DNA of 64,000 nt from contig NW_026947630.1 of assembly GCF_034190915.1 (NCBI RefSeq), forward strand, positions 124,001 through 188,000. The letters are read 5' to 3'. The DNA comes from Cavia porcellus. Lineage: Eukaryota; Chordata; Mammalia; Rodentia; Caviidae. The stretch's first letter is position 1; every line of letters starts with the position of its first letter. The notes under the pieces are model-generated. The model made no database searches and was not told the origin of the DNA. It was given only the letters and a program-made list of their open reading frames with translations. The position numbers and the translations under genes are program-made. Below, one piece after another: positions 1-13,910 of the stretch.

Positions 1-205
1 CTATCAGTAGCACTAACCATCTATCTCTAACACTAACACTAACCCTCAAACCCTAACACTAACCCTAAACGTAACCCTCTAAACATAACCTTTACCCTAA
101 CCCTAACCCTAACCCTCAAACTCTCTATATATAACCCTAACACTTACCCTCTAAACCTAACCCTAAGCCTAACCATAACCTTAAAACCCACCATAAACTT
201 AAACC

Positions 206-322
206 CTCTAACTCTCTAAATATAACCCTAAAACTAACCCTCTAAACCTAACCCAAAGCCAAACCATAACCTTAAAGCCTACTGTCACCCAAACCTAATC
301 CTAACCCTAACCGTTACACTAA
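206..322. repeat. L-box, first copy in window
   Basis: This is a 117-bp box with the GTCACCC landmark at 284 and GTTAC at 313. It shows that the module kept its length even in the most diverged left region, where higher-order periodicity is hard to see. Confidence 0.8.
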
Positions 323-1221
323 CCCTAACATTAAACCTAAACCTAACCCTAACACTAACCCTAAACCTAACCCTAACCCTAAAACTAACACAACACTCTA
401 ACCCTAAGCCTAACCCTATCCCTCACCCTAAACCTCTTACGCTCTAACTCTAACACTAACTCTAACCCTAACCCTAAGCCTAACCCTAAAACTAACCCTA
501 ACCCTAAACCTAACCCTAAACCCTAAACCCTAAACCTAAACCTAACCCTAAAACTAAACCTAACTCTAACACTAACCCTAACACTATCCCTAGCACTAAC
601 CCTCTAACCCTAACACTAATATTAACCCTCCAACCCTAACACTAACACTAACCGTAACCCTCTAAATCTCACCTTAACCCCCACCCTAACCATAACCCAA
701 TAACTCTATAAACGTAACTCTAACACTTACCCTCTAATCCTTACCCTAATCATAACCATAACCCTAAATCCAACCGTCACCCAAACCTAATCCTAACCCT
801 AACCGTTACCCTAAACCTAACACTAAGCCTAATGCTAACACTTACTCTAACCCTAACCCTAACCCTAACACTAGCACTAACACTAACCATAAAGCTAACC
901 TTAACCATAACACCAATACTAACACTCTCACCCAAAACGTAACCCCAAAGCTATCCCTAGTCTCACACTACCCCTAAAACTAAACCTTAACCTAAACTTA
1001 CAATTACTCCAAACCTAACCCTAAACCTAACCTAACCCTAACACTAAATCTAACCCTAACTGTAACTCTAACACTAACCCTAACACCTAACACTAACCCT
1101 AGCCCTAACCCTAACCCTAACCCTAAACCCTAACACAAACCTTAAACCTAACTCTAACAGTAACAGTAACTCTAACACTAACCCTAACCCTATCCATAAA
1201 CATAACCCTAACACTAACAAT

Positions 1222-1373
1222 CCAATCGTCTAACCCTAGCCCTAAGCCTAACCCTTACCCTAACCTGAACCTTAACAATAACGTTCTAAACATAAGTCTA
1301 ACCATAATCCTCTAACGTGAACCCTAAGCCTAAACCTAATCCTAACAATAACACTCTAATACTAACCATATCC
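1222..1373. repeat. N-box copy
   Basis: The module begins CCAATCGTCTAA at 1222 and reaches its CATATCC landmark at 1367, a spacing of 145 bp. The same spacing occurs at 2690, 16621, 21206, 30695, 30926 and 58792. It is 139 at 5677 and 151 at 53447 and 61877, so the measured exceptions differ by exactly one hexamer. Between the landmarks are CTAGCCCTAAGCC and CATAAGTCTAACCATAATCC. Confidence 0.8.
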
Positions 1374-2914
1374 CGAACACTAACCCAAAACCTAAACCTC
1401 TAACCCTCTAACCCTAACCCTAAACCTAACCCTCACCATAAAACTAACAATCTAACCCTAAGCCTATCCCTAAGCCTCTAAACCTAACCCTCTAACCTTC
1501 TAACCCTAACCATAACCCTAAACCTATCTCTAACAGTAAACCTAACCTCTAAACCTAACGCTAACCCTGACCCTAACACCAACCATAACCCTCTAAATCT
1601 AACCCTAACGCTAACCCCAACCCTTTAAACCTAACCATAACCATAACCCTAACCCTAATCTTCCAACACTCTAACCCTAAACCTAACCATGACCCTAACC
1701 CTAACCCTCTAAGTCTCTAAACATAACCCTAACACTTACCCTATAATGCTTACTCTAAGCCTAACCATAACACTAAACCCAACCGTCACCCATAATTAAT
1801 CCTAAACCTAACCGTTACCCTAAACCTAACACTATCCCTAACCCTAACACTAACCATCCAATCGTCTAAACCTAGCCCTAAGCCTAACCCTAAACCAAAC
1901 CCTAACCATAACCCAAAAACTAACCCTAACTCTAACCCTAACACTAAAACTATCCCTAGCCCTAACCGTCTAAACCTAATACTAATAGTAACCCTCAAAC
2001 CCTAATACTAACACTAACCGTAACCCTCTACCCCGAACCTTAACCCCCACACTAACGCTAAACCTCTAACTCTCTAAAAATAACCCTAACACTTACCCTC
2101 TAATCCTAAACCTAAACCTAACCATAACTCTAAACCCAACCGTCACCCAAACCTAATCCAAACCCTAACCGTTACCCTAAACCTAACACTAACCCCAACC
2201 CTAACACTTACTCTAAAACTAAAACTAACCCTAACCCTAACACTGACTCTCACCATACCCCTAATCCTAACACTCTCACCCTAAACGTAACCCCAAACTT
2301 AACCCTAAGTCTCACCCTAACCCTAAACCTAACCCATAACCTAAACCTTACACTTACTCCAACCCTAACCCTAAACCTAACTCTAACCCTAACACTAACC
2401 CTAACATTCTAACCCTAAGCATAACCCTATCCGTAACCCTAACACTCTAACACTCTAACCCTAACCCTAACACTAACCCTAACCCTAAACCTAAACCTAA
2501 CCCTAAACTTAACCGTAACCCTAACCCGAACCCTAACCCTCTAAGTCTCTAAACATAACCCTAACACTTACCCTATAATGCTTACACTAAGCCTAACCAT
2601 TACCCTAAACCCAACCGTCACCCATACCTAATCCTAACCCTAACCGTTACCCTAAATCTAACACTATCCCTAACGCTAACAATAACCACCCAATCGTCTA
2701 AACCTAGCCCTAAGCCTAAACCTTAACTTAAACCGAACCCTATCCCTGACACTCTAAACATAAGTCTAACCATAATCCTCTAACGTGAACCCTAACCCTA
2801 ACACTAATCACAACAATAACACTCTAATGCTAACCATATCCGGAACAGTAACCCGAACACAAACCCTCTAACCTTCAAAGCCTAACCCTAACCCTAAACC
2901 TAACCCTAACCCTA

Positions 2915-4190
2915 AATCAAACACTCTAAACCTAACCCTATTAATAAGCCTTTAAACCTAACCCTCTTACCCTCTAACCCTAACCATAACCCTAACCCTA
3001 AATCTAACACTAAACCTAACATCTAACCCTAACGCTAACCCTGACCCTAAGACCAAACCTAACCCCCTAACCCTAATCCTAATGCTAACCCCAAACCTCT
3101 AAACTTAACCATAACCATAACCATAACCTGAAACATCCAAACCTCTAACGCTAAACCTAACCATAACACTAACCCTAATACTAACCATAATGCTTAACCT
3201 TACACTAAACCTAATCCTAAACCTAAGCCTTACCCTAAACCTAACCATAACCCTAACCCTAAACATCCAACCCTAATCCTAACCATACCCCTAACCCTAT
3301 CCCTCTAACGCTCTAAGCCTAACACTAACAGAAACCCTAACCCTAACCCTAAACATAACCCTAACCCTAACACTAACCCTAATCCTAACACTAACATTAA
3401 AAATAACCATAACCCTAACACTAACACTAAACCCTAACCCTAACCCTAACCCTAAACCTTAACCTAAACCTTACCCTTACTCCAACCCTAACCCTAAACC
3501 TAACCTAACCTTAACACTAAATCTAATCCTAACTCTAATTCTAACTCTAACCAAAACACCTAACACTAACACTAGCCCTAACACTAACACTAACCCTAAA
3601 CACTAACACGAATCTTAAACCTAACCCTAACAGAAACAGAAACTCTAACTCGAACCCTAAACCTATCGTGAACCCTAACACTAACCCTAATCCTAACAAT
3701 AACCCTCTACTGCTAAACATATCTCTAACACTAACCCGAACCATAACCCTCCAACCCACTAACCCTAACCCTAACCCTAAACGTAACCCTAACCCTAAAA
3801 TTAACAATCTAACCCTAACTCTATCCCTAAGCCTCTAAACCTGACCCTTTAACACTCTAATCCTAACCATAACCCTACCGTAACCCTAACACTAAACGTA
3901 ACCTCTAATACTAACGATAACCCTGACCCTAAGACCAATCCTAACAATCTAAACCTAAACCTAACGCTAACCCCAACACTCTAAACCTAACCATAACCAT
4001 ATCCCTAACCCCAAACATCCAACCCTCTAACCCTAAATCTAACACTAACCCTAACCCTAATACTAACCGTAACGCTAACCCTAACACTAACCCTAATCTT
4101 AAAGCTAAGCCTTACCCTAAACCTAAGCTTAACCCTAACCCTAACACTCTAACCCTAAGCCTAACCCTACCCCTAATGCTTTCCCTCTAA
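2915..4190. repeat. ~1.27 kb family, copy 1
   Basis: The copy starts at the landmark containing TATTAATAAGCC (about 2938) and ends at an A-box with TCTAACGCT near 4187. In between are CTGACCCTAAGACCAAACC, a block with CCTTACTCCAACCC and a block with AACACGAATCTTAAACC. Three other copies have the same internal order and nearly the same length (7495, 8899 and 16846). The boundaries are landmarks rather than proven ends. Confidence 0.75.
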
Positions 4191-6920
4191 CGCTATAACC
4201 CTAAAACTAACCCTATTCCTAACACTAACACTAACCCTAATCCTAACCCTAACCCTAACAATAAACCTAACCCTAACCCTAACCTTAACCCTAACACTAA
4301 CACTAACCCTAAGCCTAACAATGAAACTAAACCTATATCTAACCCTAAGCTTAACCCTATCATTATCCCTAACCCTCTATCACTAACACTAATACTAACC
4401 CTCAAACCCTAACACTAACCCTAAATGTAACCCTCTAAACATAACTTTCAGCCTAACCCTAACCATAACCCTCTAACTCTCTATATATAACCCTAACTCT
4501 TACCCTCTAAACCTAACCCTAAGCCTAACCATAACCTTAAACCCCACCATCACCCAAACCTAATCCTAACGCTAACTGTTACCCTAACCTTAACACTAAC
4601 CCTAACCCTAAACCTAACACTAACCCTAAAACTAACCCTAAACCTAACCCTAACACTAACCCTAACACTCTAACCGTTAGCCTAACCTTATCCCTAACCC
4701 TAACCCTCTAAAGCTCTAACCCTAACACTATCACTAACCCTAACCATAATCCTGACCTTAACCCTAACACCTAACCCTAACCCTCACCCTAAAACTAACC
4801 CTAACTCCAACCGTAACCATAACACTATCCCTAGCCCTAATCCTCTAACCCTAACACTAATAGTAACCCTCAAACCCTAACACTAACACTAACCGTAACC
4901 CTCTAACCCTAACCTTAACTCCCACCCTAACCCTAACCTTCTAACTCTCAAAACATAACCCTAACACTTACCCTCTAACTCTTACCCTAAGCCTAACAAT
5001 AACACTAAACCCAACCGTCATCCGAACCTAATCCTAACCCTAACCGTTACCCTAAATGTAACTCTAACCCTAACCCTAACACTTACTCTAACCCTAACCC
5101 TAACGCTATCCCTAAGGATCTAAACCTAACCCTCTAACCCTCTAACCCTAACCATAACTCTAACCCTAACCATAACTCTAACCCTAACCATAACACTAAA
5201 CCTAACCACTAACCCTAATGCTAACCCTGACCGTAAGACCAACCCTAACCCTCTAAACCTAACGCTACCGTTAACCTCAACTGTCTAAACCTAACCCAAA
5301 CCTAACCCAAAACTAACACTAACACTAACACTCTCCATTAACCTAACCATAACCATAACCCTAACCCTAACATTCTCACCCTAAATCTAACCCCAAACTT
5401 AACCCTAAGTTTCACCCTAACCCTAAAACAAACCATTAACCTAAACCTTACCATTAATCCAACCCTAACCCAAAATCTAACCTAACCGTAACACTAAATC
5501 TAACCCTAACTGTAGCTCTAATGCTAACTCTAACCCTAACACCTAACACTAACACTAGCCCTAACACCAAACCTCACCCTAAACCTGACAAAAACGTTAA
5601 ACCTAACACTAACTATAACAGTAACTCTAACTCTAACCCTAACCATATCCATAAACATAACCCTAACACTAAGAGTCCAATCGTCTAAACCTAGCCCTAA
5701 GCCTAACCCTTACCCTAACCCGAACCATAACCCTAACCCTCTAACCATAAGTCTAACCATAATCCTCTAACGTGAACCCTAACCCTAAACATAACAATAA
5801 ACCTCTAATGCTAACCATATCCCTAACACTAAACCGAACCCAAACCCTCTAACCAAACCCTAACCCTAAACCTAACCCTAACCCTAAAGCTAATAATCTA
5901 ACCATAACCTTATCCCTAAGACTCTAAACTTAACCCTCTATCCCTCTAACACTAACCATAACCCTAACCATAACCCTAAACCAAACCCTAACCCTAAAAC
6001 TAAGAATCTAAACCTAACCCTATCCCTAAGCCTCGAAACCTAACCCTCTATCGATCTAACACTAACCATAACCCTAACCCTAACCCTAACACTAAACCTA
6101 ACCTCTAACCCTAACGGTAACCCTGATCCTAAGACCAACCCTAACCCTCTAAACCTAATCCTAACACTAACCGCAACCCTCTAAACCTAAACATAACAAT
6201 AACCTTAACACTAAATATCCAACCCTCTAACCCTAAAACTAACCCTAACCCTAACAATAATACTAACGATAACGCTAACCTAACACTAACCCTAATCCTA
6301 ATCCTCAGACTTACCCTAAACCGAACATTAACCCTAACCCTAACCCTCTAACCCTAAGCAGAACCTTACCCCTAACCCTGTCCTGCTAACGCTCTAACCC
6401 TAACACTAACCCTAACCCTAACCCTAACTCTAACACTAACCCTGACCCTAACCCTAACACTAAAACTAACCATAATCCTAACCCTAACCTTAAATCCTAT
6501 CCCTAAACCTAACCTAACCCTAACGATAAACCTAAACCTAACACTAACCCTAAATCTAACACTCTAACCCTAACCTTATCAATAACACTCTAAACCTAAT
6601 CCTCTAACCCTAACCATAAGCCTAACCCTAACACTAAACATAACCTCTAAAGCTAACGCTAACCCTCACACTAAGACCAAATCTAACCCTCTAAACCTAA
6701 TGCTACCACTAACCCCAACCCTCTAAACCTAACCATAAACATAACCCTAACCCTAAACGTCCAACCCTCTAACCCTAACACTAACACTAACCCTAATACT
6801 AACCGTAACGCTAACACTAACAATAAACCAAATCCTAAACCTCAGTCTTGCCCTAATCCTAAACCTAACCCTAACGCTCTAACCCTACAAATAACTCTAA
6901 CCCTAAACCTAACCCTTAAC

Positions 6921-6961
<41 letters not shown>

Positions 6962-7494
6962 CCCTAACCCTGAAACTAACCATAAATCTAACCATAAGCC
7001 GAACTCTATCAATAGCCCTAACGCTCTATCCCTAACACTAACACTCAAACCATAACAGTAACACTAGCTGTAAGCCTCTAATCCTAACCTTAACCCTAAC
7101 CGTAACCCTAACCCTCTAACTGTCTAAACATAACCCTAACACTTACCCTCTAAAGCTAACTGTAAGCCTAACCATAATCTTAAACCCTACCATCACCCAA
7201 ACCTAATCCTAACCCTAACTGTTACCCTAACCCTAAACCAAACCCTAACACTAACCCTAACCCTAACCCTTAACCGAAACCTAAGCCTAACCCTAACACT
7301 CACCCTAACCCTCTAACACTAAGCGTAACCCTATTCCTAACACTATCCCTCTAACGCTCTAACGCTAACACTAACCCTAAACTTAACCCTAAACCTAACC
7401 CTAAACCTAACCCTAAACCTAGCCCTAACCCTAACTCTAAAACTAACCCTAAACATAACCCTAACCATAACCATAAACCATAACCCTAACCCTA
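4191..7494. repeat. Mosaic of diverged modules
   Basis: This region holds an A-box near 4191, L-boxes at 4471, 4939 and 7114, an N-box at 5677 with its landmark six bases short, and several partial copies of the TATTAATAAGCC-type module (about 5890, 6001 and 6550). No regular period spans it. It contains a run of CCCTAA copies near 6943-6970. No gene or unique sequence is seen. Confidence 0.75.
5891..6110. repeat. ~110-bp local tandem duplication
   Basis: A block starting TAATAATCTAACC at 5891 is repeated from 6001 as TAAGAATCTAAACC, 110 bp later. Both copies continue into TATCCCTAAG, a CTCTAT segment and CTAACACTAACCATAACCC. The copies differ at several sites, so the duplication is not very recent. 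Confidence 0.7.
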
Positions 7495-7995
7495 AATCTA
7501 ACACTCTAACTCTAACCCTATTAATAAGCCTTTAAACCTAACTCTCTAACCCTCTAACCCTAACCATAACCGTAACCCTAAACCTAACACTAAACCTAAC
7601 CTCTAACCCTAACGCTAACCCTGATACTAAGACCAAACCTAACCCTCTAAACCTAATCCTAACGCTAACCCCAACCCTCTAAACTTAACCATAACCATAA
7701 CCCTAACCCTAAACATCCAAACCTCTAAACCTAAACCTAACACTAATCCTAACCTTAATACTAACCGTAATGCTAAACCTTACACTAACACTAATCCTAA
7801 ACCTAAGCCTTACCCTAAACTTAACCTTAACCCTAACCCTAACCCTCTAAACCTAAGCCTAACCCTACCCAAAACCGTATCCCTCTAATGCTCTAAGCCT
7901 AACAATAACAGAAACCCTAAACCTAACCTTAAAGATAACCCTAATCCTAAGACTAACCCTAACACTAACACTAACAATAAAAACAACCATAACCG

Positions 7996-8029
<34 letters not shown>

Positions 8030-8898
8030 ACCCTAACCTAAACCTTACCCTTACTCCAACCCTAACCCTAACCTAACCTTAACACTAAATCTAACCCTAA
8101 CTCTAACTCTAACTCTAACTCTAACCCTACCACCTAACACTAATCCTACCCCTAACACTAACACTAACCCTAAACCCTAACACGAACCTTAAACCTAACG
8201 CTAACAGTAACAGAAACTCTAACTCGAACCCTAAACCTATCGTGAACCCTAACCCTAACCCTAATCCTAACAATAACCATCTAATGCTAAACATTTCCCT
8301 AACACTAAACCGAACCCTAACCCTCTAACCCTCTAAGCCTAACCCCAACCTTAAACGTAACCCTAACCCTAAAACTAACAATCTAACCCTAACTCTATCC
8401 CTAAGCATCTAGACCTGACCCTCTCACTCTCCTACCCTAACCATAACCCTAACCGGAACCCTTACACTAAACGTAACCTCTAACACTAACACTAACCCTG
8501 ACCTTAAGACCAATCCTAACCCTCTAAACCTAAACCTAACGCTAACCCCAACCCTCTAAACCTAACCATAACCATAACCCTAACCCCAAACATCCAACAC
8601 TGTAACCCTAAATCGAACCCTAACACTAACCCTAATACTAACCGTAACGCTAACCCTAAAACTAACTCTAATCCTAATGCTAAGCCTTACCCTAAATGTA
8701 ACCTTAACCCTAACCCTAACCCTCTAACCCTAAGCCAAAACCTACCCCTAACTCTATCCCTTTAACGCTCTAACCCTAAAACTAACACTAACCCTAACCC
8801 TAACACTAACCCAACCCTATCCCTAAACCTAGCCCTAAAACTAACACTAACCCTAACCATAACCCTAACCCTAACCCTAAACACTAACCCTAACCCTA
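7495..8898. repeat. ~1.40 kb tandem unit, copy 1 of a pair
   Basis: The TATTAATAAGCC landmark at the start recurs 1404 bp later. The unit contains the ~1.27 kb module followed by about 130 bp that begin with an A-box near 8764. Internal landmarks in order are CTGATACTAAGACC, CATCCAAACC, CCTTACTCCAACCC, AACACGAACCTTAAACC, TATCGTGAACCC and CCTGACCTTAAGACC. Confidence 0.85.
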
Positions 8899-10169
8899 AA
8901 TCTAACACTCTAACTCTAACCCTATTAATAAGCCTTTAAACCTAACTGTCTAACCCTCTAACCCTAACCATAACCCTAACCCTAAACCTAACACTAAACC
9001 TAACCTCTAACCCTAACGCTAACCCTGACCCTAAGACCAAACATAACCCTCTAAACCTAATCCTAACGCTAACCCCAACACTCTAAACTTAACCATAACC
9101 ATAACCCTAACCCTAAACATCCAAACCTCTAACCCTAAACCTAACCCTAACCTTAACATTAATATTAACCGTAATGCTAAACCTTACACTAACACTAAGC
9201 CTAAACCTAAGCCTTACACTAAATTTAACCTTAACCCTAACCCTAACCCTCTAACCCTAAGCCTAACCCTACCCCTAACCCTATCCCTCTAACGCTCTAA
9301 GCCTAACACTAACAAAAACCCTAACCCTAACCATAAAGATAACCCTAATCCTAAGACTAACCCTAACCCTAACACTAACAATAAAAATAACCATAACCCT
9401 AACCCTAACACTAAACCCTAACCATAACCCTAACCCTAAACCTTAACCAAAACCTTACCCTTACTCCAACCCTAACCCTAAACCTAACCTAACCATAACA
9501 CTAAATCTAACCCTAACTCTAACTCTAACTCTAACCCTAACACCTAAAACTAAACTTATCCCTAACATTAACCCTAACCCTAAACCCTAACACGAACCTT
9601 AAACCAAACCCTAACAGTAACAAAAACTCTAACTCGAACCCTAACCCTATCGTGAACCCTAACCCTAACCCTAATCCTAACAATAACCCTCTAATGCTAA
9701 ACATATCCCTAACACTACCCCGAACCCGAACCCTAACCCTCTAACCCTCTAACCCTAACCCTAACCCTAAACGTAACCCTAACCCTAAAACTAACTATCA
9801 AACCCTAACTCTATCTCTAAGCCTCTAGACCTGACCCTCTAACCCTACTACCCTAACCATAACCCTAACCGGAACCCTAACACTAAACGTAACCTCTAAC
9901 ACTAACGCTAACCCTGACCCTAAGACCAATCCTAACACTCTAAACCTAAAACTAACGCTAATCCCAACACTCTAAACCTAACCATAACCATAACCCTAAC
10001 CCCAAACAGCAAACCCTCTAACCCTAAATCGAACCCTAACACTAACCCTAATACTAACCGTAATGCTAACCCTAAAACTAACCCTAAACCAAATGCTAAC
10101 ACTTACCCTAAATGTAAATTTAAACCTAACCTTAACCCTCTAACCCTAAGCCTAACCCTATCCCTAACT
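8899..10169. repeat. ~1.40 kb family, second tandem copy
   Basis: It follows the previous unit directly with the same internal order of landmarks. At its end (about 10080-10169) it runs into AAATGCTAACACTTACCC and an A-box. This same end is also the end of each 1.83 kb unit, so the longer family appears to have captured the terminus of this one. About 1271 bp separate its start from the A-box, as in the other copies. Confidence 0.85.
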
Positions 10170-11989
10170 CTATCCCTCTAACGCTCTAACCCTAAAAGTA
10201 ACACTAACACTAACCCTAACACTAAACCTAACCCTAACCCTAACCCTAATCCTAACCCTATCCCTAAACCTAACCCTAAAACTAACACTAACCCTAACGC
10301 TAAACCTAGACCTAAAACCTAACCCTAAACCTAAACCTGAAACTAAATCTAAATCTAACCATAAGCCTAACCCAGTCCCTAGCTCTAACCCTCTATTCCT
10401 AACACTAATACTAACACTCAAACCCTAACACTAACCCTAACCGTAGCCCTCTAAACCTAACCTTAAACCTAACCCTAACACTCTAACTCTCTAAACATAA
10501 CCCAAACACTCACCCTCTAAACGGAACCCTAAGCCTAACCATAACCTTGAACCCTACCGTCACCCAAACCTATTCCTAACACTAACTGTTACCCTAACCC
10601 TAACACTAACCCTAACCCTAAAACTAACCCTAACCCTAACAACAAACATAACCCTCTAACCCTAAGCCTAACCCTATCCCTAACCCTAACCCTCTAATGC
10701 TCTAACACTAACACTAAACCTATCTCTAACCCTAAACCTAAACCTAACCCTAACCCTAAAAATAACCCTAACCCTTACCCTAACATGAACCGTAAACCCT
10801 AACCCTAACCCTAACCATAAAACTAAACCTAACTTTAACCCTAAACCTAACACTATCCCTAGCCTTAACCCTCTAACCCTAACACTAATACTAACCCTCA
10901 AACCTAACACTAACAGTAACCGTAACCCTCTAATGCTAACCTTAACCCCCACCCTAACCTTAACACACTAACTCACTAAACATAACCCTAACACTTACCC
11001 TCTAATACTTACGCTAAGCCTAACCATAACCCTAAACCCAACCGTCACCTAAACCTAATCCTAAACGTAACCGTTACCCTAAACATAACACTAACCCTAA
11101 CCCTAACACTTACTCTAACCCAAACCCTAACCCTAACACTAACACTCACCCTAACCATAAACCTAACCCGAACCATAACCCTAACTCTAAACATCCAACC
11201 CTCTAACCCTAAACCTAAACCTAACACTGACCCTAATAGTAACCATAACGCTAACCCTAACAATAACCCAAATCCTAAACCTCAACCTTGCCCTAAACCT
11301 AACCTTAACCCTAATCCTAACCCTCTAACCCTAAGCCTAACCCTACCCCTAACCCTACCTCTCTAACGCTCTAACCCTAACACTAACACTAACCCTAAAC
11401 CTAACACTAACCATAACACTAACATAACCCTAACCCTAAGCCTAACCCTAACCCTAACCTTAAAACTAACCCTAACCCTAACCCTAACATTAAAACTAAC
11501 CCTAACCCTAACCCTAACCCTAAATCTTAACCGTAACCCTAACCCTGAAACTAACCCTAAATCCAACCCTAAACCGAACCCTATCAATAGCCCTAACGCT
11601 CTATCCCTAACACTAATACTAACACTCAAACTCTAACAATAACCCTAGCCGTAAGCCTCTAATCCTAACCTTAACTCTAACCCTAACCCTAAACCTGTAA
11701 CTCTCTAAACATAACCCTACCACTTACCCTCTAAAGCTAACCGTAAGCCTAACCATAACCTTAAGCCCTACCATCACCCAAACCTAATCCTAACCCTAAC
11801 CGTTACCCTAACCCTAACACTAACCCTAAACCGAACCCTAACACTAATCCTAACCCTAAACCTAACCCTAACCCTAAACCTAACCCTAACACTAAAACTA
11901 ACCCTAAACCAAATGCTAACACTTACCCTAAATGTAAACTTAAACCTAACCTTAACCCTCTAACCCTAAGCCTAACCCTATCCCTAAAT
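10170..11989. repeat. 1.83 kb family, unit 1
   Basis: The unit starts at the A-box (CTAACGCTCTAACCC followed by AAAAGTAACAC). It carries three L-boxes at 10481, 10966 and 11695, the first with the family-specific text CCAAACCTATTCCTAAC. Its terminal part, around 11890-11989, repeats the end of the ~1.27 kb family. The period to the next unit is about 1820-1829 bp depending on the landmark. Confidence 0.88.
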
Positions 11990-13910
11990 CTATCCCTCTA
12001 ACGTTCTAACCCTAAAAGTAACACTAACACTAACCCTAACACTAAACCTAACACTAACCCTAACCCTAACCCTAACCCTATCCCTAAACCTAACCCTAAA
12101 ACTAACACTAACCCTAACGCTAAACCTAGACCTGAAACCTAACCCTAAACCTAAACCTGAAACTAAACCTAAATCTAACCATAAGCCTAACCCAGTCCCT
12201 AGCTCTAACCCTCTATCCCTAACACTAATACTAACACTCAAACCCTAACACTAACCCTAACCGTAGCCCTCTAAACCTAAACTTAAACCTAACCCTAACC
12301 CTAACCCTCTAACTCTCTAAACATAACCCAAACACTCACCCTCTAAACGGAACCCTAAGCCTAACCATAACCTTGAACCCTACCGTCACCCAAACCTATT
12401 CCTAACACTAACTGTTACCCTAACCCTAACACTAACCCTAACCCTAAAACTAACCCTAACCCTAACAACAAACATAACCCTCTAACCCTAAGCCTAACCA
12501 TATCCCTAACCCTAACCCTCTAATGCTCTAACACTAACACTAAACCTATCTCTAACCCTAACCCTAAACCTAACCCTAACCCTAAAAATAACCCTAACCC
12601 TTACCCTAACATGAACCGTAAACCCTAACCCTAACCCTAACCATAAAACTAAACCTAACTTTAACCCTAAACCTAACACTATCCCTAGCCTTAACCCTCT
12701 AACCCTAACACTAATACTAACCCTCAAACCTAACACTAACAGTAACCGTAACCCTCTAATGCTAACCTTAACCCCCACCATAACCTTAACACACTAACTC
12801 ACTAAACATAACCCTAACACTTACCCTCTAATACTTATGCTAAGCCTAACCATAACCCTAAACCCAACCGTCACCTAAACCTAATCCTAAACGTAACCGT
12901 TACCCTAAACATAACACTAACCCTAAACCTAACACTTACTCTAACCCAAACCCTAACCCTAACACTAACACTCACCCTAACCATAAACCTAACCCGAACC
13001 ATAACCCTAACTCTAAACATCCAACACTCTAACCCTAAACCTAAACCTAACACTGACCCTAATACTAACCATAACGCTAACCCTAACAATAACCCAAATC
13101 CTAAACCTCAACCTTGCCCTAAACCTAACCTTAACCCTAATCCTAACCCTCTAACCCTACCCCTAACCCTACCTCTCTAACGCTCTAACCCTAACACTAA
13201 CACTAACCCTAAACCTAACCCTAACCATAACACTAACATAACCCTAACCCTAACCCTACCCCTAACCCTACCACTCTAACGCTCTAACCCTAACATTAAC
13301 ACTAACCCTAAACCTAACCCTAACCATAACACTAACATAACCCTAACCCTAAGCCTAACCCTAACCCTAAACTTAAAACTAACCCTAAACCTAACCCTAA
13401 CATTAAAACTAACCCTAACCCTAACCATAACCCTAAACCTTAACCGTAACCCTAACCCTGAAACTAACCTTAAATCCAACCCTAAACCGAACCCTATCAA
13501 TAGCCCTAACGCTCTATCCCTAACACTAATACTAACACTCAAACTCTAACAATAACCCTAGCCGTAAGCCTCTAATCCTAACCTTAACTCTAACCCTAAC
13601 CCTAAACCTGTAACTCTCTAAACATAACCCTACCACTTACCCTCTAAAGCTAACCGTAAGCCTAACCATAACCTTAAACCCTACCATCACCCAAACCTAA
13701 TCCTAACCCTAACTGTTACCCTAACCCTAACACTAACCCTAAACCGAACCCTAACACTAATCCTAACCCTAAACCTAACCCTAACCCTAAACCTAACCCT
13801 AACCCTAAAACTAACCCTAAACCAAATGCTAACACTTACCCTAAATGTAAACATAAACCTAACCTTAACCCTCTAACTCTAAGCCTAACCCTATCCCTAA
13901 CTCTATCCCT
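11990..13910. repeat. 1.83 kb family, unit 2 (about 1.92 kb, with internal duplication)
   Basis: Same landmarks as the previous unit, with L-boxes at 12307, 12792 and 13608. It is about 86 bp longer because of a 99-bp tandem duplication around 13181-13378 combined with a 12-bp loss just before it. Confidence 0.88.
13181..13378. repeat. 99-bp tandem duplication inside unit 2
   Basis: CGCTCTAACC followed by CACTAACACTAACCC occurs at 13181 and again 99 bp later at 13280, both leading into CATAACACTAACATAACCC. Units 1 and 3 have this block once. A neighbouring 12-bp segment with AAGCC is missing before the first copy. The net length change matches the longer period of this unit. Confidence 0.8.

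Larger units (their letters stand above)
1..2914. repeat. Diverged mosaic of satellite modules, left end
   Basis: This stretch has no clear tandem period. It holds five L-boxes (206, 698, 1707, 2064, 2539), N-box copies at 1222-1367 and 2690-2835, a truncated N-box start near 1858, and a module around 940-1110 and 2270-2400 carrying CTCACCCTAAACGTAACCCC-like sequence. The order of modules differs from the arrays to the right. Many private substitutions separate the copies, which suggests old, unhomogenised repeats. No gene or unique sequence is visible. Confidence 0.8.

Noticed and set aside
1..60. Chromosome end or true telomere at base 1
   Set aside because: The first bases are as degenerate as the rest, with no pure CCCTAA tract. 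The window starts inside the satellite.
2938..2960. AT-rich TATTAATAAGCC landmark as a replication origin or promoter element
   Set aside because: It is a short variant within a repeated module, surrounded by ordinary hexamers, with no supporting motif cluster.
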